A stretch of 21,552 nt of DNA, from positions 1 through 21,552 of IMG/VR virus record IMGVR_UViG_3300022690_000203. One strand, given 5' to 3'. Below the pieces are notes generated by a model, which worked only from the letters and a program-made list of their open reading frames with translations, was not told where the DNA came from and searched no databases. Origin of the DNA: a virus. Of this stretch, positions 15,186-21,552 are shown one piece after another (position 1 is the stretch's first letter; each line of letters opens with the position of its first letter). The translations under genes and the position numbers were made by a program.

Positions 15186-15650
15186 TTATACTGGATGTAT
15201 CAATTGTGATCCATCAAAATCTATATATGAATAAACACCGTCTTTTATTAATGGAATTTCTTCATGTCTACAAATATAATATCTACAATTTCTTATATAA
15301 ACTATTGGGCCTGTATTTAAAGCATTACTTTTTATAGTTTCAACATAATTTAAAAAATCATAATAGTCTTGTTGTACTGTAAATGAAATATCAATAATTA
15401 TATGAAAATCTGTAATACCACCTGGACTATCTATATGATTATACTGTGAACTATCGAAATCAATAGACGCATATTGATTTTCTTGGATTAATGCATCCTC
15501 TTCATAATTTCCTTTATATGCTTTTCTTACAATAGGTACTTGGGTTCCTATTTGATTAAAAATTTTTGTTTTAATACTTTCTATATAATTTAATAAAGAG
15601 TTTGCATCTGTATTATTAAAAACAGTATTTAATTCAACTCTATATTTCAT
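15186..15650 (-). CDS. Unknown neck-cluster protein with internal duplication (154 aa)
   Basis: Two halves of about 69 residues align: residues 4-72 and 84-152. Shared landmarks are LLNYIESIK with FLNYVETIK, QVPIVRKAYKG with GPIVYIRNCRY, ALIQENQYASIDFD with PLIKDGVYSYIDFD, and SQYNH with SQLIH. A linker HIDSPGGITDF separates them. Each half looks like a small alpha-beta fold. Shine-Dalgarno TAGGT upstream of the ATG. I do not recognise the family. Position between the connector and the LamG/FN3 gene suggests a neck or fibre-attachment role; the duplication gives two equivalent sites in one chain, which could suit symmetry mismatch, but that is speculation. Confidence 0.7.
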   Translation of the reverse strand: MKYRVELNTVFNNTDANSLLNYIESIKTKIFNQIGTQVPIVRKAYKGNYEEDALIQENQYASIDFDSSQYNHIDSPGGITDFHIIIDISFTVQQDYYDFLNYVETIKSNALNTGPIVYIRNCRYYICRHEEIPLIKDGVYSYIDFDGSQLIHPV

Positions 15651-15664
15651 AATTAATTACCTAT

Positions 15665-16324
15665 TTATACCGATCTCATTTTTCTATCTCTATACATTCT
15701 TAAAACATTTTTAGCACTAAAAACATCTTCTTCTAATCTATCATTTACAATCTTAGATTTTTCGACACTAATATCAAAACTTATATCACCAGAAGATTGT
15801 TCTGCTTTTCTTCTTCTATATTCACCAATCTCTTCTTCAATTACATCACCAACACTTAGGGTTCCTGATTGCTTTAAAGCAGTACTTGCTATTGAAGCCG
15901 ATAAAACTGTTGCTGCCCATTCTATCTCTTTTGGTACTGAAGCATAACCAAAAGTATAAGTAACTTCAACTTTTTGTCTACCAGGAGTAAAAGGGCCAGG
16001 TTGTATTAAATTATTTGTTCCAATAAATTCATCAGCAAGTTTTATAAAACCCTCATCTTCATAAACTAATAAATCCCCTAATGAAACTATTACCCCATCA
16101 TCTTTTAATTCTGATAAAGTTATAATTGGATAATTATCTAACTGTAGTACATCTTGATCACGTCCAATATCATATAATTCAATTGTTGCTGTAAGATCGA
16201 ATATTTGACAAGTAAAAGTATTAATATAACCTGTAGACCACTGTATCCAATCTAATTGAATAGTAGAGACATCTACATTTAAATAATCGGCTACTTTTTG
16301 AGTTGTTGTATAATCTATTGCCAT
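15665..16324 (-). CDS. Head-tail connector (gp6-like adaptor)
   Basis: 219 residues with AAGGAA before the ATG. It attaches under the portal and extends the channel toward the stopper. The pattern fits gp6-like adaptors: N-terminal helix (TTQKVADYLNV), an acidic beta part with QDVLQLDNYPIITLSELKDD, LLVYEDEGFIKLA, the characteristic KVEVTYTFGYASVPKEIEWA, a long alpha segment (AATVLSASIASTALK) and a C-terminal tail EIGEYRRRKAEQSS followed by VLRMYRDRKMRSV. Longer than the minimal HK97 gp6 but normal for environmental homologues with an inserted beta domain. It precedes the stopper, gp10-like and terminator genes as expected. Confidence 0.85.
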   Translation of the reverse strand: MAIDYTTTQKVADYLNVDVSTIQLDWIQWSTGYINTFTCQIFDLTATIELYDIGRDQDVLQLDNYPIITLSELKDDGVIVSLGDLLVYEDEGFIKLADEFIGTNNLIQPGPFTPGRQKVEVTYTFGYASVPKEIEWAATVLSASIASTALKQSGTLSVGDVIEEEIGEYRRRKAEQSSGDISFDISVEKSKIVNDRLEEDVFSAKNVLRMYRDRKMRSV

Positions 16325-16337
16325 TATTTATTCCTTA

Positions 16338-16490
16338 TTAAAGAAGACCTTGAGACATAGCCATCTTTTTTACTAAACTATTAATTTCATCTTGGGTTAG
16401 TTTAGAGGGGTCTTTTCCTTTAAATTCTTTAAAATTTAATTTTTTTAAATTTTTTCTTTTTTCTTCTGAAATTAACCTTTTTATAGCCAT
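16338..16490 (-). CDS. Small basic helical protein (50 aa)
   Basis: ATG at 16490 with GAGGT eight bases upstream, right after the stop of the preceding small gene. The sequence MAIKRLISEEKRKNLKKLNF and then KDPSKLTQDEINSLVKKMAM predicts two helices, lysine-rich first and mixed second. No family recognised. The good ribosome site and the tight spacing to both neighbours support a real gene. It lies directly upstream of the connector gene. It could be a small neck or capsid-associated protein or an accessory factor. Confidence 0.6.
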   Translation of the reverse strand: MAIKRLISEEKRKNLKKLNFKEFKGKDPSKLTQDEINSLVKKMAMSQGLL

Positions 16491-16504
16491 TTAATATACC
16501 TCAA

Positions 16505-16684
16505 TTATTTATCTTTCTTTTCATCTATAAACTTGACTACTACATAATCAGGGTCTGTATCTTTCTTCTTCTTACTATTTTTATATGCTATATAATTTTC
16601 TTTATATAAAGAAATCTTTATTCCTTCTTTACCATTTTTAAATTTTCTATTCCAAGCAACTCCAACATTTTGTATTTTAGCCAT
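16505..16684 (-). CDS. Small conserved-looking phage protein (59 aa, KKKDTDPDY motif)
   Basis: ATG at 16684, GAGAGG eight bases upstream. The protein starts MAKIQNVGVAWNRKFKNGKE, continues GIKISLYKENYIAYKNSKKK, then KDTDPDYVVVKFIDEKKDK. The layout of a Trp followed by Gly-Lys, a strand, a lysine patch and PDY.VV resembles small single-domain proteins seen in phages and mobile elements (DUF736-like), but I am not certain. It might bind nucleic acid given the basic patch, which is inference. It is the first gene after the 530-residue gene's terminator, so either a promoter lies in 16685-16728 or there is readthrough. Confidence 0.6.
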   Translation of the reverse strand: MAKIQNVGVAWNRKFKNGKEGIKISLYKENYIAYKNSKKKKDTDPDYVVVKFIDEKKDK

Positions 16685-16728
16685 TTTGGTATCCTCTCTG
16701 ATTTAAAATTATTAAGATTTCTTTAAGA

Positions 16729-16763
16729 ATAATAGGGTTAAGTAAATTACTTAACCCTATTAT
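16729..16763 (-). terminator. Long perfect hairpin after the 530-aa LamG gene
   Basis: AATAGGGTTAAGTAA (16731-16745) and TTACTTAACCCTATT (16747-16761) are exact inverted repeats around one base, and the pairing extends by two more base pairs outward. As RNA this gives a stem of about 15 pairs with a five-base loop. It starts about 15 bases after the stop codon. The minus strand continues ATTCTT, U-rich but short, so it fits a moderate intrinsic terminator for the LamG gene or an RNA-stabilising 3' hairpin. The symmetry also allows it to be a protein-binding palindrome. Confidence 0.8.
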
Positions 16764-16777
16764 AATTATATTATTAC

Positions 16778-18370
16778 TTATGCCCAGGATAAACCTGTTC
16801 CATGAAGTTTTAAACCTTTAAGATTAGCTGTAACGATCTTATATCTCATAGCTGTTCCAACTGGTTGAGAACTTATATCAATTGAAGCTGCAAGAACTCT
16901 TCTTCCTGTTTCATATTCACCTTCATTTACTAAGGTAACTTCTGAATAGGTTACACCATCATCTCTACTAATAAATGCTTTAAGATCAGTATTTAGAACA
17001 ATTATATCAATATCTTGTTCAAAAATAACTATTCTAGCATCATCTGCTTGTGTCTGTGCAGTAACTGCTTCAGAAATTAAAGTAGTATTAACTGATCCAC
17101 CCGCAAATTCAGCAGTAGGTACTGTAATTGTATCTGTTAATCCTACATTTGGAGCAGCAGCAAAAGTATTAGCAGATTCTAAAAGTACTTCGTCTAAATG
17201 TCCTTCAAGATTAGTAAAACCTGTACCATCTTCAGCTAAAAATAAATCACCTGCATATGTATCTGTAAATGTGTTGGATTCATATGCTACTTGAACTCCA
17301 TCTACATAAATAGCATACTCACTTCCAACTCTTGTCACAGCAACATGATGCTGATTGGTATCTGTTATTTCACCACCAGATATATCCTGTTTAATAACAC
17401 CACCTGATATAACTAGCAATCTAAAACCTGTACCATCAATATGATTTAAAATCCATCTATTAGCACCATCTTCTCTTTGAGTTAAAATATATTCTGTTCC
17501 AGTATGATTTGCAAATTTTACAAATAAACTAATTGTATAATTTGTATTACTAGCTCCAACTAAATCAAAATCTGCGCTATCGGGAATACTTGCACTATCT
17601 CCTGTTCCATCCAATTCTAAAGAAGCACTTCCAAATTGTTTAATTGATGTATCAAGTTTCGCTTGACCAATCAATGTAACAGTATGTCCTGCTGGAGAAG
17701 AGTCTACAGTGGTAGTTTGCCCATCTAAACCATTAAAATGTAAAAGTAACTTTATATTATTATTTTCTGTTTCATATAAACTTTCAACAGAATTAAATAA
17801 TTCATCAATAGAAGCAGCATTATCTATTCCACTTTCATCTTCGTATTCATCTACAAAACCATCAACCATATTAGATAAAGTTAATGAATGTAATGTAGCT
17901 ATTCTAAAAGCATTTAGAACAATATTATCTGAATTCCTATCAATAGCTGCTTGAATATTAGCTGATATTTCTCCAGCACCAGTAAACTTAATAAAGTTTA
18001 ATGATGTGATATCTAATGAAATAGGATTGTCCGTAATTAACAACCATCCTGTATCCTTATTAGTTACACCCTCTTCAACAAAAGTAAACATACCTGCTGT
18101 TACTTCTTTATCTCTATTAGCATCCTGTGATCTTTGTAATGTAGCGGATGTACCAACTACTTTTCTAACATTATAAATACCATTTCTTTTAGAATTTGGA
18201 ACTTCTATACCATCTTTAGAAGCCGTATCTTTTACAAGTACCCTATCTCCTTGTTCTAAAGTAATACCATCTATAGAACTAGTATCTACATCTTTTAAGT
18301 TAGAGACACTATTAATCGTAGCGACTCTTACGGATGCTTTTGCATCCAATTTTTTATTTCCTTCTGCCAT
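16778..18370 (-). CDS. LamG-containing fibre protein in its own transcription unit
   Basis: 530 residues. Residues about 10-135 match a widespread phage fibre N-terminal domain: VRVATINSVSNL, IDGITLEQGDRVLVKDTASK, RNGIYNVRKV, EVTAGMFTFVEEGVTNKDTG. Residues 205-430 are LamG (KLLLHFNGLDGQTTTVDSSP, FGSASLELDG, YAIYVDGVQVAYES, GHLDEVLLES). Residues 435-530 form a beta-rich C-terminal domain (VFEQDIDIIVLNTDLKAFIS, SWA end). A perfect AGGAGGTG (18376-18383), a plausible promoter upstream and a long hairpin downstream imply high, independent expression. It probably binds glycans from the capsid or a fibre. It is upstream of the connector, not in the tail-tip block, so a head-fibre or decoration role is favoured. 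Confidence 0.82.
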   Translation of the reverse strand: MAEGNKKLDAKASVRVATINSVSNLKDVDTSSIDGITLEQGDRVLVKDTASKDGIEVPNSKRNGIYNVRKVVGTSATLQRSQDANRDKEVTAGMFTFVEEGVTNKDTGWLLITDNPISLDITSLNFIKFTGAGEISANIQAAIDRNSDNIVLNAFRIATLHSLTLSNMVDGFVDEYEDESGIDNAASIDELFNSVESLYETENNNIKLLLHFNGLDGQTTTVDSSPAGHTVTLIGQAKLDTSIKQFGSASLELDGTGDSASIPDSADFDLVGASNTNYTISLFVKFANHTGTEYILTQREDGANRWILNHIDGTGFRLLVISGGVIKQDISGGEITDTNQHHVAVTRVGSEYAIYVDGVQVAYESNTFTDTYAGDLFLAEDGTGFTNLEGHLDEVLLESANTFAAAPNVGLTDTITVPTAEFAGGSVNTTLISEAVTAQTQADDARIVIFEQDIDIIVLNTDLKAFISRDDGVTYSEVTLVNEGEYETGRRVLAASIDISSQPVGTAMRYKIVTANLKGLKLHGTGLSWA

Positions 18371-18444
18371 ATTAACACCTCCTGTTATTGTTTATTTAAT
18401 ATAATAAAAGCCAATTTATAACTTTTATTTATCTGTCTATACTT

Positions 18445-18474
18445 ATTATACACTAAAAATTGATCAAATGTGCA
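18445..18474 (-). promoter_or_regulatory. Probable promoter for the 530-aa LamG gene
   Basis: On the minus strand a perfect TATAAT (18445-18450) is preceded, 18 bases upstream, by TGCACA (18469-18474), which matches the -35 consensus TTGACA at four of six positions. The spacer is T-rich. It lies about 75 bases before the strong ribosome site of the LamG gene, in the longest gap on this side of the fibre block. AT-rich DNA makes TATAAT common, so the call rests on its position and on the matching terminator downstream. Confidence 0.45.
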
Positions 18475-18488
18475 TTTTATTTTAAATT

Positions 18489-18632
18489 TTATTCCTCAAT
18501 ATTCTCTATTACAAAATCCTTTATTATATGAGATTCATGTCCAGTTGGAACCAAATTTTCATCCAATGTTGTCTGTGTAGCTCTATAATATTGATCATCT
18601 TCTACACAATATACTCTTACATGATATGTCAT
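18489..18632 (-). CDS. Small fibre-associated protein (47 aa)
   Basis: ATG at 18632, TAA at 18489-18491. The product starts MTYHVRVYCVEDDQYYRATQ and ends HIIKDFVIENIEE. It is acidic with an initial beta strand; short proteins with a VRVY...YY start and an acidic end commonly follow fibre genes in environmental phages. The ribosome site is weak (GGA ten bases upstream), and the start lies ten bases after the stop of the collagen-like fibre, so coupling is likely. I do not know its function; it might cap or chaperone the fibre. Confidence 0.55.
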   Translation of the reverse strand: MTYHVRVYCVEDDQYYRATQTTLDENLVPTGHESHIIKDFVIENIEE

Positions 18633-18642
18633 AATTTATCCA

Positions 18643-20313
18643 TTAAAAATTAATACTAATACCATGAGCCGACATGGTACTATTAACTTTTTTAACTTGT
18701 AATTCAAATAAGGCTTCTCCTGCAGGTAAATTTGATAATGTTCCCAAATCAACAATTGCTGGAGAAGCTTCAATTATTCCTGTTTTTTCACAAATTGTTT
18801 GAGAATTAGTAACATCATAAATTTTTGCATTTCCACCAGAAACACTATCAAGAATTCCTTTTATATTTGTAGGAGTTCCCATCTCAGTTGTTCCTTTAAA
18901 AATAAAATGTACTGCTATTACATAAGATGTTGAATTCGTTACAAAATCTTGAAAAGAAATATCTATACTTGTTACACCATCACCTGCTGGCCCTTGTGGG
19001 CCAACTAAAGATGTAGGACTTCCCCAAGAACCTCCCGTTTTAGGCCCATAAATTTCATCAGTATCCGTTCTTATATAAAAATCACCATCTACACCCTCTG
19101 TTGTAGGAACAACTGTACCATTTAAAACTGTCTTACCGTCCGAACCATTTGAACCTGTTGCTCCAGCATCTCCTTTTTGTGCTAATAAATCCCAATATGT
19201 GGCATCAGACGGATTTTCACTTGATACTGTATTTAAAATACAAATATAGGCTGAACCTAGATACTCAACGGCATCGTCTACAACATAATTTTGTGAAACC
19301 CAAGTTCCTTGCCAATTTAATCCTTTTGGCCCTTGTGATCCAGTTGCACCATCCGAACCATCACTACCTGCTGGCCCTGTTGCTCCAATTTTACCAGTTA
19401 ATCTAACAATATGAAGTATTGAATTAATTCTAATATTACCTACAGATGCCCCTGTATCTTTTATTTCTAAAGTAATATAATCATTGACATTTAAATCTGT
19501 TATAATAGTTGTAGAAGATGAAGCTGAAGCATTATTATTACTCATTTCTAATAAATCGAAGCTTCCTAGTATTTCTGTGGTTCCATTTTTAACACATCTT
19601 GTTTCTATGTGTGAAGATGATGTAGAATCCGCATCTATATCATAAGTAATTAAATATCTTCCAGTTTGTTTTATATTAATTCTTTCAGTATTTGTATCAT
19701 CATGTTCTAAAACGTTTATATCAGATTCTAAATCAGTAGTATCAAAAGTTAATGCTACATAAGATGCAGTTGGAGTATAACTAGTAGTTCTTCTTATAGC
19801 ACAAGCATCCATTTCTCCTACAGCCCCATCAGAACCTTTTTGAACTAATAAATCCCAATAAGTTATATTAGTAGGTAATTCACTACTAACGGTATTTAAT
19901 TTACATATATATCCTGAACCTAAATATTCTACAGCATCATCAACTATATAATTTTGAGAAACCCAAGTTCCTTGCCAATTTAATCCTTGAGCTTCATCTA
20001 CCATTTCATGTTCATCTAAAGAAGCGTTATACCTATAAATTCTTTTATCTGCTTTATTACTATCATTTACATTGACATCTCTTATACACGTTGCATTTAC
20101 TGCTCTAAATATAGATAAGCCTTCTGCAGGATCGGTGTAGTCTTGAGTTCCATCATTAAATATTGCATCTCCTGAATTAATATCAGTTTCTAAAACTGAA
20201 TCATATAACCATTCATCATATTCATGTTCTTCTAAAATATAATAAGCTCCAGCAGCAACTTCCTGACTAAGCCATATTTTAGTAGCACCTGTATTATTTT
20301 TAATTTTTTTCAT
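18643..20313 (-). CDS. Multidomain fibre: two CBM5/12-like modules, C1q-like domain, collagen-like repeats
   Basis: 556 residues. Residues 1-108 are an N-terminal domain starting MKKIKNNTGATKIWL. Residues 110-160 and 331-381 are duplicated aromatic modules (LNWQGTWVSQNY, DDAVEYLGS.YIC, YWDLL), like small chitin- or glycan-binding CBM5/12 domains. Residues 175-307 form a jelly-roll, C1q/TNF-like domain (TPTASYVALTFDTT, GRYLITYDIDAD). Gly-X-Y collagen-like runs occur at 310-330, 380-394 and 438-446. Residues 396-436 hold the common fibre motif GDFYIRTDTDEIYGPKTGG. The C-terminal domain is beta-rich. Collagen runs imply a trimer. The Shine-Dalgarno is weak (AAAGAT), so coupling to the upstream gene may matter. 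Likely a surface-binding fibre on the head or neck. Confidence 0.85.
   Translation of the reverse strand: MKKIKNNTGATKIWLSQEVAAGAYYILEEHEYDEWLYDSVLETDINSGDAIFNDGTQDYTDPAEGLSIFRAVNATCIRDVNVNDSNKADKRIYRYNASLDEHEMVDEAQGLNWQGTWVSQNYIVDDAVEYLGSGYICKLNTVSSELPTNITYWDLLVQKGSDGAVGEMDACAIRRTTSYTPTASYVALTFDTTDLESDINVLEHDDTNTERINIKQTGRYLITYDIDADSTSSSHIETRCVKNGTTEILGSFDLLEMSNNNASASSSTTIITDLNVNDYITLEIKDTGASVGNIRINSILHIVRLTGKIGATGPAGSDGSDGATGSQGPKGLNWQGTWVSQNYVVDDAVEYLGSAYICILNTVSSENPSDATYWDLLAQKGDAGATGSNGSDGKTVLNGTVVPTTEGVDGDFYIRTDTDEIYGPKTGGSWGSPTSLVGPQGPAGDGVTSIDISFQDFVTNSTSYVIAVHFIFKGTTEMGTPTNIKGILDSVSGGNAKIYDVTNSQTICEKTGIIEASPAIVDLGTLSNLPAGEALFELQVKKVNSTMSAHGISINF
19171..19323 (-). repeat. CBM5/12-like module, copy 2 of 2
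   Basis: Encodes residues 331-381 of the 556-residue fibre. It is highly similar to 19834-19986 at protein and DNA level; the stretch on the plus strand from ttgtgaaacccaagttcctt to gccaatttaatcc is nearly identical to the other copy. It follows a collagen-like run and is followed by another. A within-gene domain duplication is the simple reading. Confidence 0.85.
19834..19986 (-). repeat. CBM5/12-like module, copy 1 of 2
   Basis: Encodes residues 110-160 of the same fibre. The aromatic positions (WQGTW, Y, Y, YWDLL) are conserved between copies, while the region between SSE and YWD differs (LPTNIT against NPSDAT). Conserved aromatic residues and a variable loop fit a glycan-binding surface. 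Confidence 0.85.
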
Positions 20314-20319
20314 GATATA

Positions 20320-20898
20320 TTAATCTTTAATTTTAAACCATAAAGTAAGTATTGGTTTAGTAAAAGAACCACTTGATACTTTTGCAGATATTTCTGTTCC
20401 TGCTTCAAAACTTATATTTAAATCATTTTCTCTTTTTTTTGCTTCATTAGTCATTTGAAATGTTTTAACTAATACTCCATCTTTAAATATTTCTATATCA
20501 CCTGTTTGATTGGAATCAGATGCTAAAGTTATAGAAGAAAGAGTAATATCTCTATTTGTTAATACTGGACTCTGATTAGTTCCAACGTTATGTTGAGCTT
20601 CAAAAAATTTACCTACATTTGCCGTACCATCCGTACCCAAAATTATAGGAGCAGTATTTATATCACTTTGCTGTTGATTATCGTCACAATTAGCATCATG
20701 AGTAGCTACAATATTATCTAAAGTCGTCTGTTCTCCTGCAGTTAAAGATACATCAAAAGTTATAGTAACATCATCATCAACTATGGTTATAGAATCTAGA
20801 ACAGCAGTAATACTACTAGCTAAGATTTCTGCAGTAAGACATGTAGAACTAATAACTCCACCAAAATCTGCTGCTACTGAATATGCTATATCTGCCAT
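20320..20898 (-). CDS. Fibre-associated structural protein (192 aa)
   Basis: AAGGATA lies eight to nine bases before the ATG, and the stop is six bases before the next ATG. Residues 1-75 start MADIAYSVAADFGGVISSTC, then SSITAVLDSITIVDDDVTIT, then LTAGEQTTLDNIVATHDANC; this ADFGG, then ITFD.SLTAGEQTTLD.IVA.HD layout is a module I know from fibre regions of environmental phages. Residues 85-192 form a beta-sandwich-like domain with a Q-rich linker before it and ending PILTLWFKIKD. It probably connects or decorates the fibre. No enzyme motif. Confidence 0.7.
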   Translation of the reverse strand: MADIAYSVAADFGGVISSTCLTAEILASSITAVLDSITIVDDDVTITFDVSLTAGEQTTLDNIVATHDANCDDNQQQSDINTAPIILGTDGTANVGKFFEAQHNVGTNQSPVLTNRDITLSSITLASDSNQTGDIEIFKDGVLVKTFQMTNEAKKRENDLNISFEAGTEISAKVSSGSFTKPILTLWFKIKD

Positions 20899-20910
20899 AA
20901 TATTTTATCC

Positions 20911-21501
20911 TTAACTTACCCTATGCAAAGTTATTGTTGTATCCCATATAGATGATTCATCACTAAGAAAACTTGTTCTAAATTGTAATTTAAAATTCTT
21001 TATTCCAGTTAAATTTAATATTCTAAATCCATGCGATCTGGAAAGTTGATCTGTTGCACTTGCAACATACCTGCCTACAGCTATTCCAGAAGAATCACTT
21101 GGTTCTTCTCTATGTTCCATTATTAAATTATTTGTAGTAAAATCATCGTCTAAACCTATTCTAGCATGAAAATCATTTTGGATATTATCATGATTCCATC
21201 CATATGACCATTCTAATTTATAATTTCCAGCAGGTAAACTCGTAGTGGTAAAATCTATAATATTTTGAAAAAGATCACTGGTTGTTACAATTACAGAAAG
21301 ATTTTCTGAAAATTGAAACTCATCTCCAAAAACTCCCCCACCACCTGATATAACTAAATTATCTATTGTATCTAATGCTTTTTGTACTGTATCATCAGCT
21401 GAAGATAGATTATTATTAAAATTAGTAGTGTCGGTATCTACTTCAGTTGCATCATGTGCATTTAAATTATCTAAATGACTTCTTAATTCTGCAGCAAGAA
21501 G
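20911..21501 (-). CDS. Fibre protein, 5' truncated (jelly-roll C-terminal domain)
   Basis: The frame runs from TAA at 20911 up to a TGA at 21502-21504 with no ATG, GTG or TTG apart from an internal ATG at 21120 that has no ribosome site. The region upstream of that ATG is clearly coding: it holds LRSHLDNLNAHDATEVDTD and SSADDTVQKALDTIDN, the typical linker of phage fibres, and then SGGGGVFGDEFQFSE leading into a beta jelly-roll (NYKLEWSYGWNHDN, SHGFRILNLTGIKNFKLQFR). So the real protein is at least 197 residues and its start lies beyond the break. The TGA may be a frame break, a junction or a sequence error. Shortening to the ATG at 21120 would remove conserved fibre sequence. Confidence 0.75.
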   Translation of the reverse strand, partial: LLAAELRSHLDNLNAHDATEVDTDTTNFNNNLSSADDTVQKALDTIDNLVISGGGGVFGDEFQFSENLSVIVTTSDLFQNIIDFTTTSLPAGNYKLEWSYGWNHDNIQNDFHARIGLDDDFTTNNLIMEHREEPSDSSGIAVGRYVASATDQLSRSHGFRILNLTGIKNFKLQFRTSFLSDESSIWDTTITLHRVS

Positions 21502-21552
21502 TCAAGATATTGGAGCTTTCCCACATTTTTTTGGATTAGTAGATACTGCATT
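21502..21552. other. Right-end segment after the fibre break; plus-strand coding possible
   Basis: In frame with the fibre gene the minus strand reads NAVSTNPKKCGKAPIS then TGA. The plus strand is open through the same bases as SQDIGAFPHFFGLVDTA, which is richer in protein-like sequence, but there is no start codon for it nearby; the frame is closed by TGA at 21476-21478. The segment has no similarity that I can see to other parts of the window. It may belong to another gene or another molecule joined here. Confidence 0.3.

Noticed and set aside
20911-21120. A separate 69-residue gene starting at the ATG at 21120
   Set aside because: There is no ribosome site and the same frame upstream is clearly fibre coding, so this ATG is internal.
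118-21501. Reassignment of TGA to Trp across the phage
   Set aside because: None of the intact genes contains an in-frame TGA and TGG is used for Trp throughout; in such AT-rich DNA a reassigned TGA would be frequent. Kept only as a low-interest check.
1-21552. Simple circular joining of the two window ends through the plus-strand frames
   Set aside because: Joining base 21552 to base 1 places the right-end plus frame out of register with the left-end plus frame and gives an early stop.

Overview
The window is a stretch of an AT-rich tailed-phage (Caudoviricetes) genome or prophage carrying most of a head-neck, tail and adhesin module. Almost every gene is on the minus strand, so transcription runs from the right end to the left. 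A small tail tube, a 749-residue tape measure, paired tail chaperone genes and no visible sheath gene point to a long non-contractile tail (siphovirus-like). Strong AGGAGG(TG) ribosome binding sites suggest a host that relies on Shine-Dalgarno initiation, such as a low-GC Gram-positive, but this does not prove the host. All 26 minus-strand reading frames I accept end in TAA. I see no tRNA, rRNA, CRISPR array, terminase, portal or capsid gene, integrase or lysis gene.

Layout in transcription order. (1) 21552-16505 holds a fibre or adhesin block: a 5'-broken fibre gene, a 192-residue fibre-associated protein, a collagen/C1q/CBM-like fibre, a tiny ORF, and a LamG-containing 530-residue protein that appears to have its own promoter, strong RBS and long hairpin terminator; a small basic protein follows. 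(2) 16490-11751 holds neck genes: gp6-like connector, an internally duplicated 154-residue protein, a second LamG/FN3 protein, an unknown 105-residue gene behind a terminator-like hairpin, the stopper, an HK97 gp10-like protein and a DUF3168-like tail terminator. (3) 11726-7787 holds the tail shaft: an 87-residue protein, the tail tube, two chaperones, the tape measure and a Dit-like protein. (4) 7778-118 holds the tail tip: a free-standing HNH homing endonuclease, two unknown proteins, a 1769-residue hub fused to two DUF2341-LamG lectin units and a DIDTDIR repeat array, and two small proteins.

The genes fit one assembly line. Connector, stopper and terminator proteins close the head-tail junction; the chaperones and tape measure build the tube; the Dit-like protein and the giant hub end the tail; LamG, collagen and CBM-like proteins bind surface glycans. 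Because the fibre block lies upstream of the connector genes rather than after the hub, its products may be attached to the head or neck.

Both ends look abnormal. The first ~170 bases carry a plus-strand partial reading frame that runs into the last minus gene, and the right-end fibre gene is broken at a TGA at 21502-21504, beyond which the plus strand reads better. This could be real gene boundaries, an invertible fibre locus, or assembly or amplification chimeras; sequence alone does not decide.
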